Origin: Ascarosepion bandense
Lineage: Eukaryota; Mollusca; Cephalopoda; Sepiida; Sepiidae
DNA: 64,000 nt
Assembly (NCBI GenBank): GCA_037127315.1
Contig: JBBBDQ010001294.1
Span: 2,939,001 to 3,003,000, forward strand
Direction: 5' to 3'
The notes beneath the pieces are model-generated. The model worked only from the letters and a program-made list of their open reading frames with translations, searched no databases and was not told where the DNA came from. The translations under genes were made by a program, and so were the position numbers. Position 1 is the first letter of the stretch; each line of letters opens with the position of its first letter. This document shows positions 1-11,930 of the stretch, piece after piece.

Positions 1-655
1 ACAGCTTTTTTTTATATTTGTTTCTACAGAATTTATTTTAGGGATTTTCACATTATCGGTTATCAGCTTCTGAGTTTGTGAGGATATCAGAAGCAGGTAT
101 CTACCACATATAATGTAAAATATATTCTAACATTATATAAATATATATATGTATAACTAAGCAGTATCCTTAGCAGTTTGTAAGGTTAATTCTATGGGGA
201 TCAAAATCATTGAATTACGATCATCTTTTGTCTCATTTATCATCTTATCTTCTGGTTTGTAAATTGCAACATTCTAAATATGACATCCACATTTAAAAAT
301 TAACATTGTATATCTGACTCCCTCTCCCAACAGTTAAATGTTTTACTTCCCCCATTTCCCCATTCAAATATTTTAATTTGGAAGTCAGTTGATTACGTAA
401 CCTTGGTTTCAACTTTTCAGTATTTTCAGGCATTTTATATCAACTGAATCTTGAACATTTTTCTCTAAACATACAACAAAGATTTTCAGAACACATTACT
501 GGAAGCTTAAAATAACTGAAATTTCAAAATAAGAGAGCAGTTTTTCAAAAATTGTAAAAACTTTTATCTGGGTTTGTACGGTCCTAAAATATATTTTCTG
601 ATGTTTTTTATCACTGTATATTATCAGTTGTCTTAAAAAAAATTGTCTATATATA
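1..655. other. AT-rich stretch, no gene seen
   Basis: No reading frame of useful length, RNA gene or recognisable repeat is visible. The stretch is AT-rich with short T runs and ends where the first foldback element begins. Confidence 0.5.
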
Positions 656-834
656 CTTAAAAAATTTTGGATATTCTACAAATCCATGGGTAATAAATAT
701 TTCACAGCTAAGCTACTGCTCTTCAAATCATACAACAGATATGAACTGTTGTATGATTTGGGTGTGCAGAGCAGCAGCTTAGCTGCAAAATATTTATTAC
801 CCATGTATTTGTAGAATATCCAAATTTTTTTAAG
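656..834. repeat. Foldback (hairpin) element 1
   Basis: The left arm (656-738) and right arm (746-834) are reverse complements over about 83-89 bases with few mismatches, around a 7-base loop. The outer ends read CTTAAAAAA and TTTTTTAAG. The inner 14 bp (AAATCATACAACAG and its complement) are perfect. Transcribed, it would give a long near-continuous hairpin. It codes for nothing. It is most simply a palindromic MITE or foldback transposon; a hairpin-RNA precursor is a less likely alternative. Confidence 0.8.
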
Positions 835-890
835 ATTATATTACTCTGTTATATTTAATAAAAAATTTAACATTGAATAAAAAATTTAAG

Positions 891-1075
891 TGAAAATAAA
901 GACAAAAATTTCCAAAATTTGCATATTTATTTATTATGCAGGTTCTAAGCATAGTGGATGTCTTTATGTTGACATCCCTGTAACTTCTATGAAGATGGCT
1001 CATGGGAGCCTAAAGCTTAGAACCTGCATTATAAAAAATTATCCAACTGTTGGACAATTTTTCTCTTTATTTTCA
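891..1075. repeat. Foldback element 2 (imperfect)
   Basis: The left arm (891-950, from TGAAAATAAAGA to GCAGGTTCTAAGC) pairs with the right arm (1015-1075) at roughly three bases in four, and the inner 13 bp are perfect. The 64-base centre is unpaired. The 69-codon open frame across it is an accident of the repeat. It lies 56 bases from foldback element 1, and the arm sequences differ, so it is a separate element. Confidence 0.65.
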
Positions 1076-1310
1076 CCTGAAATTAAAGCCAAAATATGAT
1101 GCTTAGAATGACTCATGATTAAAGATAATAGACATCCATTGTCTGTTATATTTAACAATATATATATATATTGTGTATTCAGGTGATAATATCTTTTATA
1201 CAAATTTTATTGAAGATGACTGTCAAGGTGGTAAATAAAAAAAATAAAAGTAATCAAAATATATTGAATTAGCTTAATCATAGTACTTTGACAGTTGTTT
1301 TCAATATATT

Positions 1311-1311
<1 letters not shown>

Positions 1312-1389
<78 letters not shown>
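1312..1389. repeat. (TA)n-(CA)n microsatellite
   Basis: About 19 TA units are followed directly by about 20 CA units. On the minus strand this produces a meaningless Cys-Val/Tyr-Ile frame. Confidence 0.95.
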
Positions 1390-1392
<3 letters not shown>

Positions 1393-1461
1393 TATGTATA
1401 GATTTAACAGACTCGTTAATGAAATGCAAGGAATAAAAAAGATGACAAAATAATAAAACTT

Positions 1462-1705
1462 GCAGAGATAAGTTAATAAAGGGAATTAATTGAAACTGAG
1501 ATCACCAGAAATAGCATGGCATGTGGAATTAGAACAATCTATCCTGATAAATTAAATAATGGGTTGTGTTCAAAATTCCAACATATATCACCTGAAGAAG
1601 ACTGGGGCATAAAATAGCCAAAACATTGTGAATATAACAAAGATGAAGACAACAGTCTGGACAATGTAAATAACTACAATATCTCATCTAAAAAATATAG
1701 ACAGA
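1462..1705 (+). mobile_element. SINE type 3, 5'-truncated copy
   Basis: The sequence shares GATGAAGACAACAGTC and the following AATGTAAATA...CTCATCT tail with copies at 51.6-51.9 kb and 60.4-60.7 kb. The tRNA-like head seen in the 51.9-kb copy is missing here. The element is non-coding and would depend on a LINE for movement. Confidence 0.6.
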
Positions 1706-1728
1706 AAATTATAATATAGACAGAAAAT

Positions 1729-1762
<34 letters not shown>

Positions 1763-1763
<1 letters not shown>

Positions 1764-3296
1764 CAAAGTATAAGAATTTCATAACAACTCTTATGTTCAA
1801 AGAAATTTATAAGAAGGTGCTGAAAATTTCTTGACCTGATGGAGACACATTTAAAAAATTTTGATGTTTGGTCATTTGATTAGATTTTGAGGAGACAGCT
1901 GCAACTCTGTAACATTGGATAAATTAGCTATTTCTTTTATTTACCTGAATGATTATTTAACCACACTCTTCCCATTTTCTTCCTTCCTGTTTTGTCAAAC
2001 AAAAACCAGAAAATAATTTTTACAACTAGAACTGGGACAGAATTATATTTGTGTTTTCTATGAGGAAATTTGTGACAGAAAGAAAAGCAGTCTTTTTCTC
2101 TGAATTTGAACTCTGATAACAGATTTTCATTTTGAGTTGCAAACGACTTCATTTCTTTTCCAACTTTACTCAAAAACGTAGGCACATGTGTCATATTTTA
2201 TTTATGACATGGCTTCTCCAAGCTTTTAAAGTGTTTCTATTCCACTTAGGCATTTAAAGACCAAAAAGGGAAATTTTTTATCATAGCTTTTGCTTTTTTT
2301 GTACAGCTTGCTATTTAACCCTAACCTCAAAGGTATTTATCGAATATAAGCTTTATAGGGGGTAAATCTTTAAACAACTTAAAGCCTCTCACAAAAAGAA
2401 TTTCACTTAAACACATTTCTTCTTCTTTTAAATTCAAATACCCACTGAGAAATTACAGACATTGGCAAGCATACACATTGTACAATAGTGAATGAGAAAA
2501 GATTGAGAAAAACTTTCCGGAAATTCTACTTCTCAAAAGGAAAAAGAATTTTGCTTTTATTTTTGTCATTTACTTTTTTTTATAAAAAGGAATTACAAAA
2601 ATTACAAAAAAAGACAGAAATTAAAATTGATCCATTAAAAATGTGCCAATAAAAATTGTTAAAAAATAAGTTTTAACAAATTAATGATTTTCTTTTTATA
2701 TTTAGTGCCTGTGAATCAGCGAGTGTGTCTCCTGGTGCTAACATGTTAAAAACATTATGGGAGGTCTAAGTAAAAGCCTTTTTGGGCTGTTACGGTTGGG
2801 GGTAAGAAAATAAGGATATTTTATACAAGCATCCAGGCTTCTTTAGGATCATAGGGGAGAGGATCATAAAAAAATATCCCCCCACTTCACAAAAAAAAAG
2901 TTCAACTTTTTTTCGCAATTGTACACCCTGTTTTTTACTTTTTTTTTTTTTTAGAGAGCACATCTAGCAAAAGTGACTTTGAGATGTCTGATGGTTTTTT
3001 TTATACATTGACATGATAAGATGCAGGGAATTGTTACTGAATAAAAGTACATTAAAATGGGAATCATTCTTATGGAAAATATTTATTCACCTTTTTGGTT
3101 CAACATATGTGAATGCTTATTCATTATAAAGAAAAGCTGCTTTCTAATAGATCAAACTTAAATGTCTGTCTATTTTACTCACTATTGGAAGTGAAAAGAA
3201 ACATTTAGATTACGCAGAAAGTCAATACAAAATGGCTACAAATATAATCATTCTACTTGATACTTACAATTTTTTCAAATATATGTGTGTAAGTAT

Positions 3297-3329
<33 letters not shown>

Positions 3330-3672
3330 GGGGGGGCGTGTGTTTTCAAATAGACAATTATATTAAACAGATAAGAATTGATGTTGACATTTTCAAATTT
3401 TGTAAATACATATGCATAAACATACAGACTTGTACAATCTACATACATATTTGATATGGCAATTGGTTTATAAAACCTTATTTGTATATATTTATATATA
3501 TATATAATTAGTTAGTTTTTGGTCATAATTAAATTAGACCAGTACACAGTTATATTAAAATTGTTCAATACAATTATACTGTAGAATTTTTTAATATTTT
3601 TCATTTAGAAATGAGTTATTTTTGCAACCTAGATTTCAACCTCAGGGAAATCAGCTGATCATCCTAATTTAT

Positions 3673-3707
<35 letters not shown>

Positions 3708-4685
3708 AAAGCAATCGGAGTCTAACCTTACTGATGAGCTGTGATACAGCAAAACAGATCTGTCTGCAGATATATATATATATATATCTCAAAACTTAGG
3801 GACACCCTCAGGCCCTCTGAATATCAGTCATTCTTTAATTTAATTTTCTTTAGTTAATTAACTCCTACCAAAATGTGTTGCAGGAACTATTTTAGTCATT
3901 AGTACATGGTGTCTAATTTTTAGAGTGGGTGTTACCTATAATTTAAGATCCATTAGCTCTAAGATTAGAATTAGTCAGCAAGGTAGATTATGCAGAAAAT
4001 GTGTGAAACCTTATGAGTCAATATTATTATTATTATTATTATTATTATTTCCTTTGGTTTCTGTTGTATAAACATTACCTTCTGTGTCCGAATTGGAGAC
4101 CTAAGGTCAGAAATGACTTCATGACATTTGACCCTGGTCATTTTTTTAATAAAAATGAAAAGAAAAAATCTATGATCACAGACAATTTAGATATTTTTTT
4201 CCTGGTGGACTTCAATAAGTCTATCAGACTCTATTTCAGTCAATCTGAAAGCTCCAACTATAACTGGAGTTACTGATGTCCTTGGATACCACATTTTTTA
4301 GATTTCTATTTCTATTTCAAAACTCTTGTATTTTTAGAGTTTTTATCATTATAATTATTGCTGCTACTACAACTATTACTACTGTAAATATGCTAAAACC
4401 TTTCAAGGATGAGAAAAGCCATTTGGTCTTAAGAGCCTTGCTGAATTCATTTTGAAAAAAGCAACCAACCTTCAATTTTGAGAAATTCTTCAAAATCCAA
4501 ATGGTGGTCCAAAATTTAGGCTTATAATATATGATAGATAGATAAGAATAGAATAAGATACATACATACATAGGAATAGAACGGGATAGTAAATTGTCAT
4601 TATTCTATAATTTTAATTTTGCATATATTCATCATTTGTTTTTGATTTTTTTGACTGTAAAGGGTCAGTTGGGAAGAGTCTGTAA
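1763..4685. other. AT-rich DNA with short microsatellites, no gene seen
   Basis: No supported gene. It contains (GT)n-(GA)n-G tract at 3299-3336, (AC)n-(AT)n at 3672-3706, a TA tract near 3770-3787 and (TTA)n at 4021-4049. The open frames at 1937-2194, 4013-4276 and 4317-4571 have low-complexity composition, no recognisable domain and no matching neighbour. Confidence 0.5.
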
Positions 4686-4689
4686 TTAA

Positions 4690-4977
4690 AATAACACTAT
4701 GACGCAATTCACTCTGACAAAAATTTGGAAATGGCATTCTGTGCAGTTTGGCATTTGTACTGGAAGCTCCAATATGAATATTTCAGAGCATTTGGGTGTC
4801 AATCTAAGGACAGTGCAGAAGATTCAGAAAGAGCTGGATGAGTGAAATGGTGATTGTAAAGTTATGGCAGCTCTGAAAACTCATTTTGGTTGTTCAGATA
4901 AGAAAAGAACTCCCAAATTTGTTGGTGAGGTTCCCAGACTCAAGATGGAGGACTGCATCAAGTGCCTTGAGGAGGAT
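4690..4977 (+). pseudogene. mariner/Tc1-type transposase, N-terminal part
   Basis: Conceptual translation gives pieces such as GVNLRTVQKIQKELDE and CIKCLEED, typical of a cut-and-paste mariner/Tc1 superfamily transposase: an N-terminal helix-turn-helix followed by the start of the catalytic core. The frame is broken by stops and shifts. It stops at the point where the inverted C-terminal half begins at 4978. A related copy at 37.8 kb carries the same start and core segments. Confidence 0.7.
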
Positions 4978-5470
4978 AAATTGTCATCTTAATTATGCAA
5001 AAATGGAAATAACATTGACATCTCATTTTAACGGATATATTTACTAAAATTGCACAAAATATCTTGAAATACTAATGAGTAAATTTATTCAATAAAATCA
5101 TCATTGACTTCAACCACAGCCTCTATATGACTTTAGAATCTCCTGCAACTCTTTTGGGCAGTTTCATTGTTCAATTTAATGAATACTGCCATAATCCTTG
5201 CCTTCAGTTCATCTTTGGTGTTACAAAGAATTTGGTTGGTTCCCCACCCAACTACACCCCACACATAATAATCAAGGGAGTCACAGTCTAGGGAGTTAGG
5301 TGGCCATATATAAGGGTTGATGTAGTCACAGAAATTGTTTGACAGCTACAATTGGGTTCTCCTGCTTGAGTGGCATGGAGCAGAGTCCTATTGCCAAATA
5401 TAGGGTCTTTCAGCAGCCACCCCTTGACCCAGGGCTGCACAAATTTTTCAGTATCTTCTTACTAATCTTC
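4978..5470 (-). pseudogene. mariner/Tc1-type transposase, C-terminal half, inverted
   Basis: Read on the minus strand from about 5470 this gives degraded transposase pieces: QPWVKGVAAERPYIW, a DSAPCH-like segment, a PNSPD-like segment and a DYYVWG-like segment. These belong to the DDE/D core region of mariner-type elements. The element's 3' end follows, resembling the end of the copy at 38.4 kb (GACAATTTATCC here, GACAATTCATCC there). It joins the N-terminal half head-on at 4977/4978, and the two halves meet at the same place in the protein, so one element probably suffered an internal inversion. Confidence 0.65.
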
Positions 5471-5739
5471 TCTCACAAGTGGAAATTTTTGAGTAATATT
5501 AAGGAAAATTATAAAAGAACTAGTATTCATATTCATCTTCAAACTTTTCTCTTGCATGTCCAGCGAGTTAGATTTCATTTAGGCTGTAAGTCATTTAGAT
5601 TCCATTTAGGCTTGAATTCTTTATTTAAATGTAAGTCATTTTTCATGTATTCTTTGCTATATTTCTCTGTCTATATTTATTTTGTTCTGCTATGCTTAAT
5701 TGAACATTTTTCTCCTTTAACTTGTTAAAAATTTCTGTT

Positions 5740-8562
5740 GCAGGTAGTTTGGACTTTAACTAAGTTAAAACTTTTTGTACTCCTTTTTTTTTTAATTAGA
5801 GTAGATAGACCCTTCTATCACCAGATTTTCACTCCTCTCACATCTATTGAACAGTTTTAGAGACTCATCCCTTCAGGAAGTGGTTTTCAGTTCTCTTCCT
5901 CTCCTCAGACTCAGTATTGGTGCTTCCACGATTTTCCTGCGACGTGTGTAGTTGGTTGCAACGTCTCTTCATTGTGAGGGTACCGGGTTGGCAGTTTTCT
6001 GGTTACTGCTTCCAACTACTACTTAGGAGCTCTAACTCTTGCATAGCATCAAGAGTAGCTACTCTGATCAACAGTTGTATAATATCGGAGTTCTTGTAGT
6101 GCCATGTTGAGCATGGATAGGTGTCCCTGCAAGCGCTTTCGGTGGGCAACCCCAAGGTCACACTTTGCTGCAGCCCACACCAGTTCCCTTCCAGTGCATG
6201 TCAAAGCTAATGACTGCCTGCCTTCTCTACTCGAGGTCTCTCTTAACCAACAAAAATTTAATATGAACAACCATATCTTAAAAGAAATCTAAACCAGTTA
6301 AGCTCAAATCACCTAAACCTCTTAACATTTCTTTTACTAACTTTTGTAGTGTTGAATTTTTCCTTCATGAAAAGTCCCCTGACATCCTAGCACTCTGTGA
6401 GACTAATCTCAACCCCTCAATTCCCTCTTCTGACTGTGCCTCTGAGATTTATTCATGGATGAAAGCTGGCATCGATGCTTTCATATCAATCAAGAAGTTT
6501 TGTCTTAAACTTCATTCCTCCTCTTGGTTCTCTCCTGCCTGTTTGGCTGCCATTGTCCATGGGAACCATTACTTCTAGCTATTTCGGAGACATGCATTTG
6601 ACCACAATAGGTGCTTATTTGCCTCTGCTTGTAATGAGCACAAGAGGATCCTGAATGATGCCAAGTGGTTGTTTGCTGAGAGAATGAGGCAGCACATATT
6701 CGACCACAAGTTCGGCTCTAAGGACTATTATCAGCTGTGCAAATATGTGCTGAACAACAGCAAATCTTACATCCCTCCCTTATTCAATGAATTTGAGGCC
6801 CTCATAGCATCACAAGGCCGAGTGTTTTGCTCACAGATTCTCATCCAACTCCACATTTAACTTGTCTGGAGTGTCCACACCTGACTTCCCTCTTAGAACT
6901 GAGACTAAACTGAAAGTTGTTTTCATTATCCCATCTCTGGTATCTAAGGTAATATCAAAACTTGACTCCCATAAAGCAAACAGGGGCGATGGAATCCTGG
7001 TCATTGTTCTTAAATGTGCCCCTGAACTCTCCTCTGTCCTCTCTAAACTCTATAATTACTACCTTTCTGCTTCCTGTTTTCCTCCATGCTGAAAGTCCTT
7101 TTCTGTGGTTCCTGTATTTAAGAACTTGGGTGAACCCTCGTACCCATCCAACTATCACCCTATCAGCCTTCTACCAATTTTCGAAAAAGTGTTCAAAGCC
7201 ATTATCAATGCTAAAATAGTTGAACATCTTACTGCCCATAAACTATTCTCAGACAGGCTTCTGCTTCACCAGGTCCATGGCTGATATGCTAATGACCATC
7301 ATGGCCTTCTATGCAAGCTACAAAGTTATGGTATCACCAGATGCTTGCTTGATCTGATTCAATCTTTTCTATATAACAGCATTATGTAGGTTGTCTTGAA
7401 TAGGCAAGCCTCCACATCCTACTACACAAATGTTTGGGTCCCCCAGGGCTCTATCCTAGGCCCGACACTCTTCCTGATTTTCATAAAGGATCTCCCAGAT
7501 GTGATCAAATTCCAAGCAGGCATCTATGCAGATGACATCACAATTTACTCCCATATCAGTAAGAAATCCGGCGAGGCAGACAAACATAACCTCACTGCAG
7601 ATCTTGAGAGAAATGGTGGCCTGGGGAAAGAAATGGCTTGTAAATTTCAATGCTTTTAAAGTGAAATTACTATCTGCCAATCATCACATGCAACCTCTTC
7701 TACCCCCCCCCCATAAGCATAGACCAAGCGAATCTCCTTGCGAGCAATATACTGCACCTACATGGCCTTCCCCTATCTTCAGATCTCAAGTGGAATCATT
7801 ACATTGAGTCAATAGCTAAATCCACTGCTAGTAGGGCTGGGTCACAGTGTCAGGCCAGGAGGTTTTTTCTGCCTGAATCCATCTTGCACGTATACAAATC
7901 AACCATCCATCTGTGCGTAGAGTACTGCTGTCATATATGGTCAGGGGCCCCTGCTGTTCATCTCAATGTTCTTGACAGGCTCCAAAGGAGAATCTGTAAT
8001 CTGATAGGTACCGATTTAGTGGCTCGACTCCAGCCACTTTCTCTCCGACACAATGTGGCTTCCCTCTGTCTGTTCTATAAATATTTTCATGGCTTCTGCT
8101 CTGACGAACTTAAGTCACTGGTGCCCCTGCCACAGAAGTTTACTCGTGCAAAAAGACTGGCAACAAGGTCCCACCTATTCACAGTTAAATCAACCAAATG
8201 CAGCTGACAATTCTACTCCATCGGCTTCTTTTCTCGCACTTCCCACCTGTGGAACTCCCTTCCATATGCTTGCTTTCCTGACAGCTACAACCTCCAGGAA
8301 TTTAAATGCAATGTCCATACCCATCTCTTATTCATTTGACTCCACTCTTTCTACAACACCCTGTAGATCTTTTTCTTTCTCTCTTCCTTTACAAGTTTCA
8401 TAACACCTGTATTCCCATCCTTCTCTTGCCCTTTCTCTGACATCCCCTGTAACTGGTTTGTCTTTCTCTTTACTCTCCTCCTGTCTAATCTTCTATTCTT
8501 TTGTAGCTCCCTGCGAATCAGTGGCGTTATGGCCTTGCTTGGGGTGAAACAAAAAGAAAAAA
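5740..8562 (+). pseudogene. LINE family A, old internally deleted copy
   Basis: It aligns by eye with the young LINE at 22.5-26.2 kb along its length: the GGAGTAGATAG 5' motif at about 5800, shared 5' UTR to 6250, then the ORF, then the GTAGC.CCCTGCG...CTTGCTTGGGGTGAAA end at 8500-8562. About 680 bp of the endonuclease is deleted near 6428, and a second deletion near 7300 removes RT motif A (ALDISKAFD in the young copy). Many stops and frameshifts are present. The RT motif C YADD is still readable near 7526. Many differences look like CpG loss. The copy is inactive and its exact 5' end is uncertain. Confidence 0.9.
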
Positions 8563-8650
8563 TATATATATATATTTGATTCCTTTTAATAGGGTAGAAA
8601 TTCAAATATGTTTTATTTGATAAAAGTTTACTTAAATTGCTAACTATAAA

Positions 8651-8691
<41 letters not shown>

Positions 8692-8860
8692 TATACACAC
8701 GCACAAACACACATATATGTGTGCGTGTAATTATTAAGCAGTTATTGGCCACAGTCAAATTAGTCTAGTAAAGAGCTGTATTTAAAAGCACTCAATACAC
8801 ATTTAAAGAAAATATTATATATATATATATATGTGCACACACATATATGCGTGTGTGTGT

Positions 8861-8907
<47 letters not shown>

Positions 8908-9535
8908 ATTATTCAAAATTTGATATATTTATAGGGAAAAAATATTAAATATCAGGAATAAGATGTATGTGCATGTATGTGTGTGTATGCATGTATACAC
9001 ATGTATGTGTGTGTTTATGGACATTTATGATGTCTATAAATAGCTATGCTGTGCATTGTCTTTTGTAGTGATTTTGAAAATTATTCTCAATTTTGCAATA
9101 AGCAATTTTTTTCAAATTCTGCATATTTAAAAAATTAAAAAAAAATTATACTTGCTGAAGTGAAATACCCTAGAGCCACTCAAGTTAGAAAGTTACAAAG
9201 CAAGAAGCACAGTCCATCATATACATGAGCGAGACAACAGTTAATCCTAAACCTGAACCAGCCAAAATTGTATTGTTATGAAAGCATCCACTTGGGAACT
9301 GGTTTGACAGAGTAATGATTCATGAAGTAAAGATTTCTTGAAATCTAAAGCTTTGAAAAATAGAAAGAATTAAAAATGAATTGATTATAAAAATGTCTTC
9401 AGAAATTAACTATGGTTAGTAAAGTTGTCGTATCACTTTTATGATTATTGCATGTAATTCAAAACAAGTGACATGATTTTCAGGATGGAAAACAAATTTC
9501 TTGATTTTGGTATTCTTTTTTTTATTTTTATTCAT
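8563..9535. repeat. Microsatellite-rich AT region
   Basis: (TA)n at about 8654-8691, (AT)n at 8815-8832, (GT)n at about 8855-8907, and imperfect TGTATG repeats at 8965-9015. No gene is seen in the remainder to 9535. Confidence 0.7.
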
Positions 9536-9539
9536 TATT

Positions 9540-10510
9540 GAACTGGCATTGGTGAACTGTTTTGCAATCATCTTCAAGAGCTGCTTCTCTTGCAAAGAAA
9601 GTTAGATCACAGTGTCATGCCAGGAAATTTTTTTTCAATTTAGAGCTTCACTATGCTTCTTGGCTCCACATTTTCAACTGACCTGAAGGGGAACAAATCT
9701 ATCGGATCTATAACTCCAGATACTGCTAGGAAGGTTGGGTCTCTGTGTTGGGCTAGTAAATTTTTCCCATCAGAATCCATCTTATACATTTACAAATCTG
9801 CCATTTGTTAGTGCATTGAATATTGCTGCCATGTTTGGTTTTGTTCTCCTGCTATTCAATTTGAGATTCTTGACAAAATTCAAAAAAGAATCTGCAATGT
9901 AATCGATCCTGACTTGGCATCTCAACTTCAGTTACTTTTTCACAAATGTGATATGGCTTCCCTCTGTCTTTTCTGCTCCAACTACATGAATTTAAGTTGA
10001 ATTCATGCAATCATTTGCATGCAAATACTCTTGGGTAAGGTAAGAATCCATCTCTTCTCCCTCCAGTTATGGGTTAAATAGCAGTACAGATTGGGTACTA
10101 TAATCTTGGTGTGCAACCAGTCTAATACAGAAAGAAGTAGCAACTTATCATGGGAAAATGTTTTACCTAGTCAGTCATGAATCAAAAAGTCATGATCGCC
10201 TAAGCATTTATCTAGGTCCCACCCTTTTACAGTTGAAATAACTAAATTTCAGTGCCACTTCAACTCCAATAGTTTCTTTTCTCATAATTCTCTCCTGTGG
10301 AACTTCTTCCATTTACTTGCTTCCCTGATAACTACCAACTTTAAATATTTAAATACATCAATCACTGCCTTCAGTCTTCTTGAATCCTGTTTATCCTTTG
10401 TTCTTTCCACAACCCTCCCTATACTAAGTATTTTTTCTCACTTTCACTCTCTATAACTCCCTGTGTACTAGCAGCATTCTTGTCTTGCTTGGGGTTAAAT
10501 GATTAAAAAG
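9540..10510 (+). pseudogene. LINE family A, 3' fragment carrying a SINE
   Basis: It matches the region after the RT of the young LINE (around CCACATCTGG and the C-terminal RLWNSLP region) and ends with the family terminal motif CTTGCTTGGGGTTAAATGATTAAAAAG at about 10477-10510. The stretch 9560-9640 repeats part of the segment that follows, so the start is rearranged. A SINE interrupts the coding part at about 9995-10205. The frame is destroyed. Confidence 0.8.
9995..10205 (+). mobile_element. SINE type 1 body, inserted in LINE fragment
   Basis: Shares ATTTGCATGCAAATAC, CTCCCTCCAG, the AACCAGTCTA segment and CAGTCAGTCATGA with the full SINE at 30.7 kb. The tRNA-like head is missing. LINE sequence resumes after about 10205 (AGGTCCCACCCTTTTACAG), showing that the SINE arrived after the LINE. 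Confidence 0.75.
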
Positions 10511-10518
10511 AAAATGAA

Positions 10519-10566
10519 AAAGAGACAAATATTCTATTAAATTTTTAATAGAATATTTGTCTCTTT
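10519..10566. repeat. Perfect 23-bp hairpin with 2-base loop
   Basis: Positions 10519-10541 and 10544-10566 are exact reverse complements (core AGAGACAAATATTCTATTAAA) around TT. It lies just after the A-rich end of a LINE fragment. Confidence 0.9.
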
Positions 10567-10633
10567 CTTAGTTGTTGTTTTCAGAAATATTCATGAATCT
10601 ATGTTGTATCATTCAGGTGAGTGATACACAGAA

Positions 10634-10638
<5 letters not shown>

Positions 10639-10673
<35 letters not shown>
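10639..10673. repeat. (TA)n microsatellite
   Basis: About 17 uninterrupted AT/TA units. The following 340 bases to 11016 hold no recognised gene or repeat. Confidence 0.9.
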
Positions 10674-10677
<4 letters not shown>

Positions 10678-11016
10678 GCACATTATCAGGTGCTAACAAA
10701 TATGTACAAAAAATATAGAACAATAAGTTTAAAACAATTAACAAAACAAAACTTACAAGTAAAAAGGGGAGGGTCTAAATGGTGAATAGCTGACAAAGTA
10801 AATCAGTCTGGACATTAATCTGTTTGACACGAAAAATGACCCTTTAAATACATACTTTTAGATTATTTCAGGTTATAAGATAGTCCACTGGTTAGATTGC
10901 TAAAGAGGTGCTAGCTACTCTACAACAATCTATAAGTCTCTTTCTGCTTTGTCGCTATCTCCATGAAAAGTCTTTTGATGAACTATATTCCTTAGTCCAC
11001 CAGGTTTAACCCTCAT

Positions 11017-11275
11017 GATGCCACATACATTCATCATGTTGAAATGCCAGTTGCCATACGATCACAAAAGTTAAGCGATGTTGAGCCTAGTCAGTATATA
11101 GATAGGTAACCGCTTGTAAGTACCAGGTTCTGTAAGCCTAGATGTGCAGGTTTTGTACTGGATAATGGAATTGTTAATCAGACAGCAGAGCTCCAATTTT
11201 AATTTCTTTCCTTTCATGCACTTATATGCAAATAACCTTGGGAAATCCACCTCTTCTTCCTGCAGCTAATTAATA
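11017..11275 (+). mobile_element. 5S-rRNA-headed chimeric SINE, copy 1
   Basis: 11017-11137 is a diverged 5S rRNA-like module about 121 nt long: GTTGAA, AGTTAAGCGATGTTGAGCC (box A region), GATAGGTAACCGC (box C region) and GTTCTGTAAGC at the end. It is followed by a tRNA-related SINE segment (TACTGGATAATGG, then TGCAAATAACCTTGGGAAA) that matches the body of SINE type 1. The 5S part is too diverged to be a working rRNA gene. The same order occurs at 34.2-34.5 and 50.5-50.8 kb. Confidence 0.8.
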
Positions 11276-11430
11276 AAACTTATTTACATTATTTATGTTC
11301 AGACTATTGTTCTTAATTTGTTGTTTTTATCATGTTTTAGTTACTGTGTTCTCCAGGCTTCTTATGGTGTATATTGATTTGGATAACCTGCACAGAATTC
11401 CAAACTGAACCCTTTATTTAATCTACAGGA
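11276..11430 (-). mobile_element. SINE type 3 fragment
   Basis: TTTACATTATTTATGTTCAGACT...CAAACTGAACCCTTTATTTAATCTAC is the reverse complement of the 3' portion of the SINE at 51.6-51.9 kb. The head is missing. Boundaries are approximate. Confidence 0.55.
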
Positions 11431-11469
11431 GTAGAATATTCTTTTTCCACTGATATTGTCTAGTTTTTA

Positions 11470-11665
11470 TTCACAAAATCAGCTTCTCCCCACAAAACAC
11501 TCCAAAAATGATGCTTCCCTAATCGTTACAGTCTTAACACCTTGGTCAACTGTTATCTTCCCTACATTTCCACAAAAACTGTACCTTTTACTTTGTACAT
11601 CTCTATCTTGAATGGCTGTTGGGTTTTCTATAGGGTGAACAACATTGTAAAATAAAGTAAAGAAA
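11470..11665 (+). mobile_element. 3' end fragment of LINE family B
   Basis: The ending CTTGAATGGCTGTTGGG...GGGTGAACAACATTGTAAAATAAA resembles the end of the fragment at 41.19-41.49 kb (TTTGAATGGCTTTTGGATC...GGGTGAACATT). No protein frame survives here. Confidence 0.45.
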
Positions 11666-11770
11666 AAGAGAATGGTGACAAGTTAAGGATTATTAACCAA
11701 GAAAGGAATTGGGTTATATGAAGTATATGGCATAGAAAGACCAAATCTTCATTATAGATTATAGACTCAA

Positions 11771-11930
11771 TAAGTTAATTGCCATACATAATACACACTT
11801 GGGCGATCATGTTTCTTTTGAGACAAGATTGACTAGGCAAAAGATTTTCTTGCAGTAGGTTGACATCACTTTCTGCAGTAGACTAGTTGCCAACAAAGGC
11901 TATAGAACCCAATCTGTCCTGTTATTTAAC
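11771..11930 (-). mobile_element. SINE type 1, 3' part
   Basis: Reverse complement of the SINE 3' half: the CTTGGGCGATCATG tail, then the segment with GGTTGCCAAC. It stops where the next SINE copy begins, so it was cut or entered by that copy. Confidence 0.8.

Noticed and set aside
4317..4571. 84-codon minus-strand frame and similar short frames in AT-rich DNA
   Set aside because: Length is within chance expectation and composition is low-complexity.
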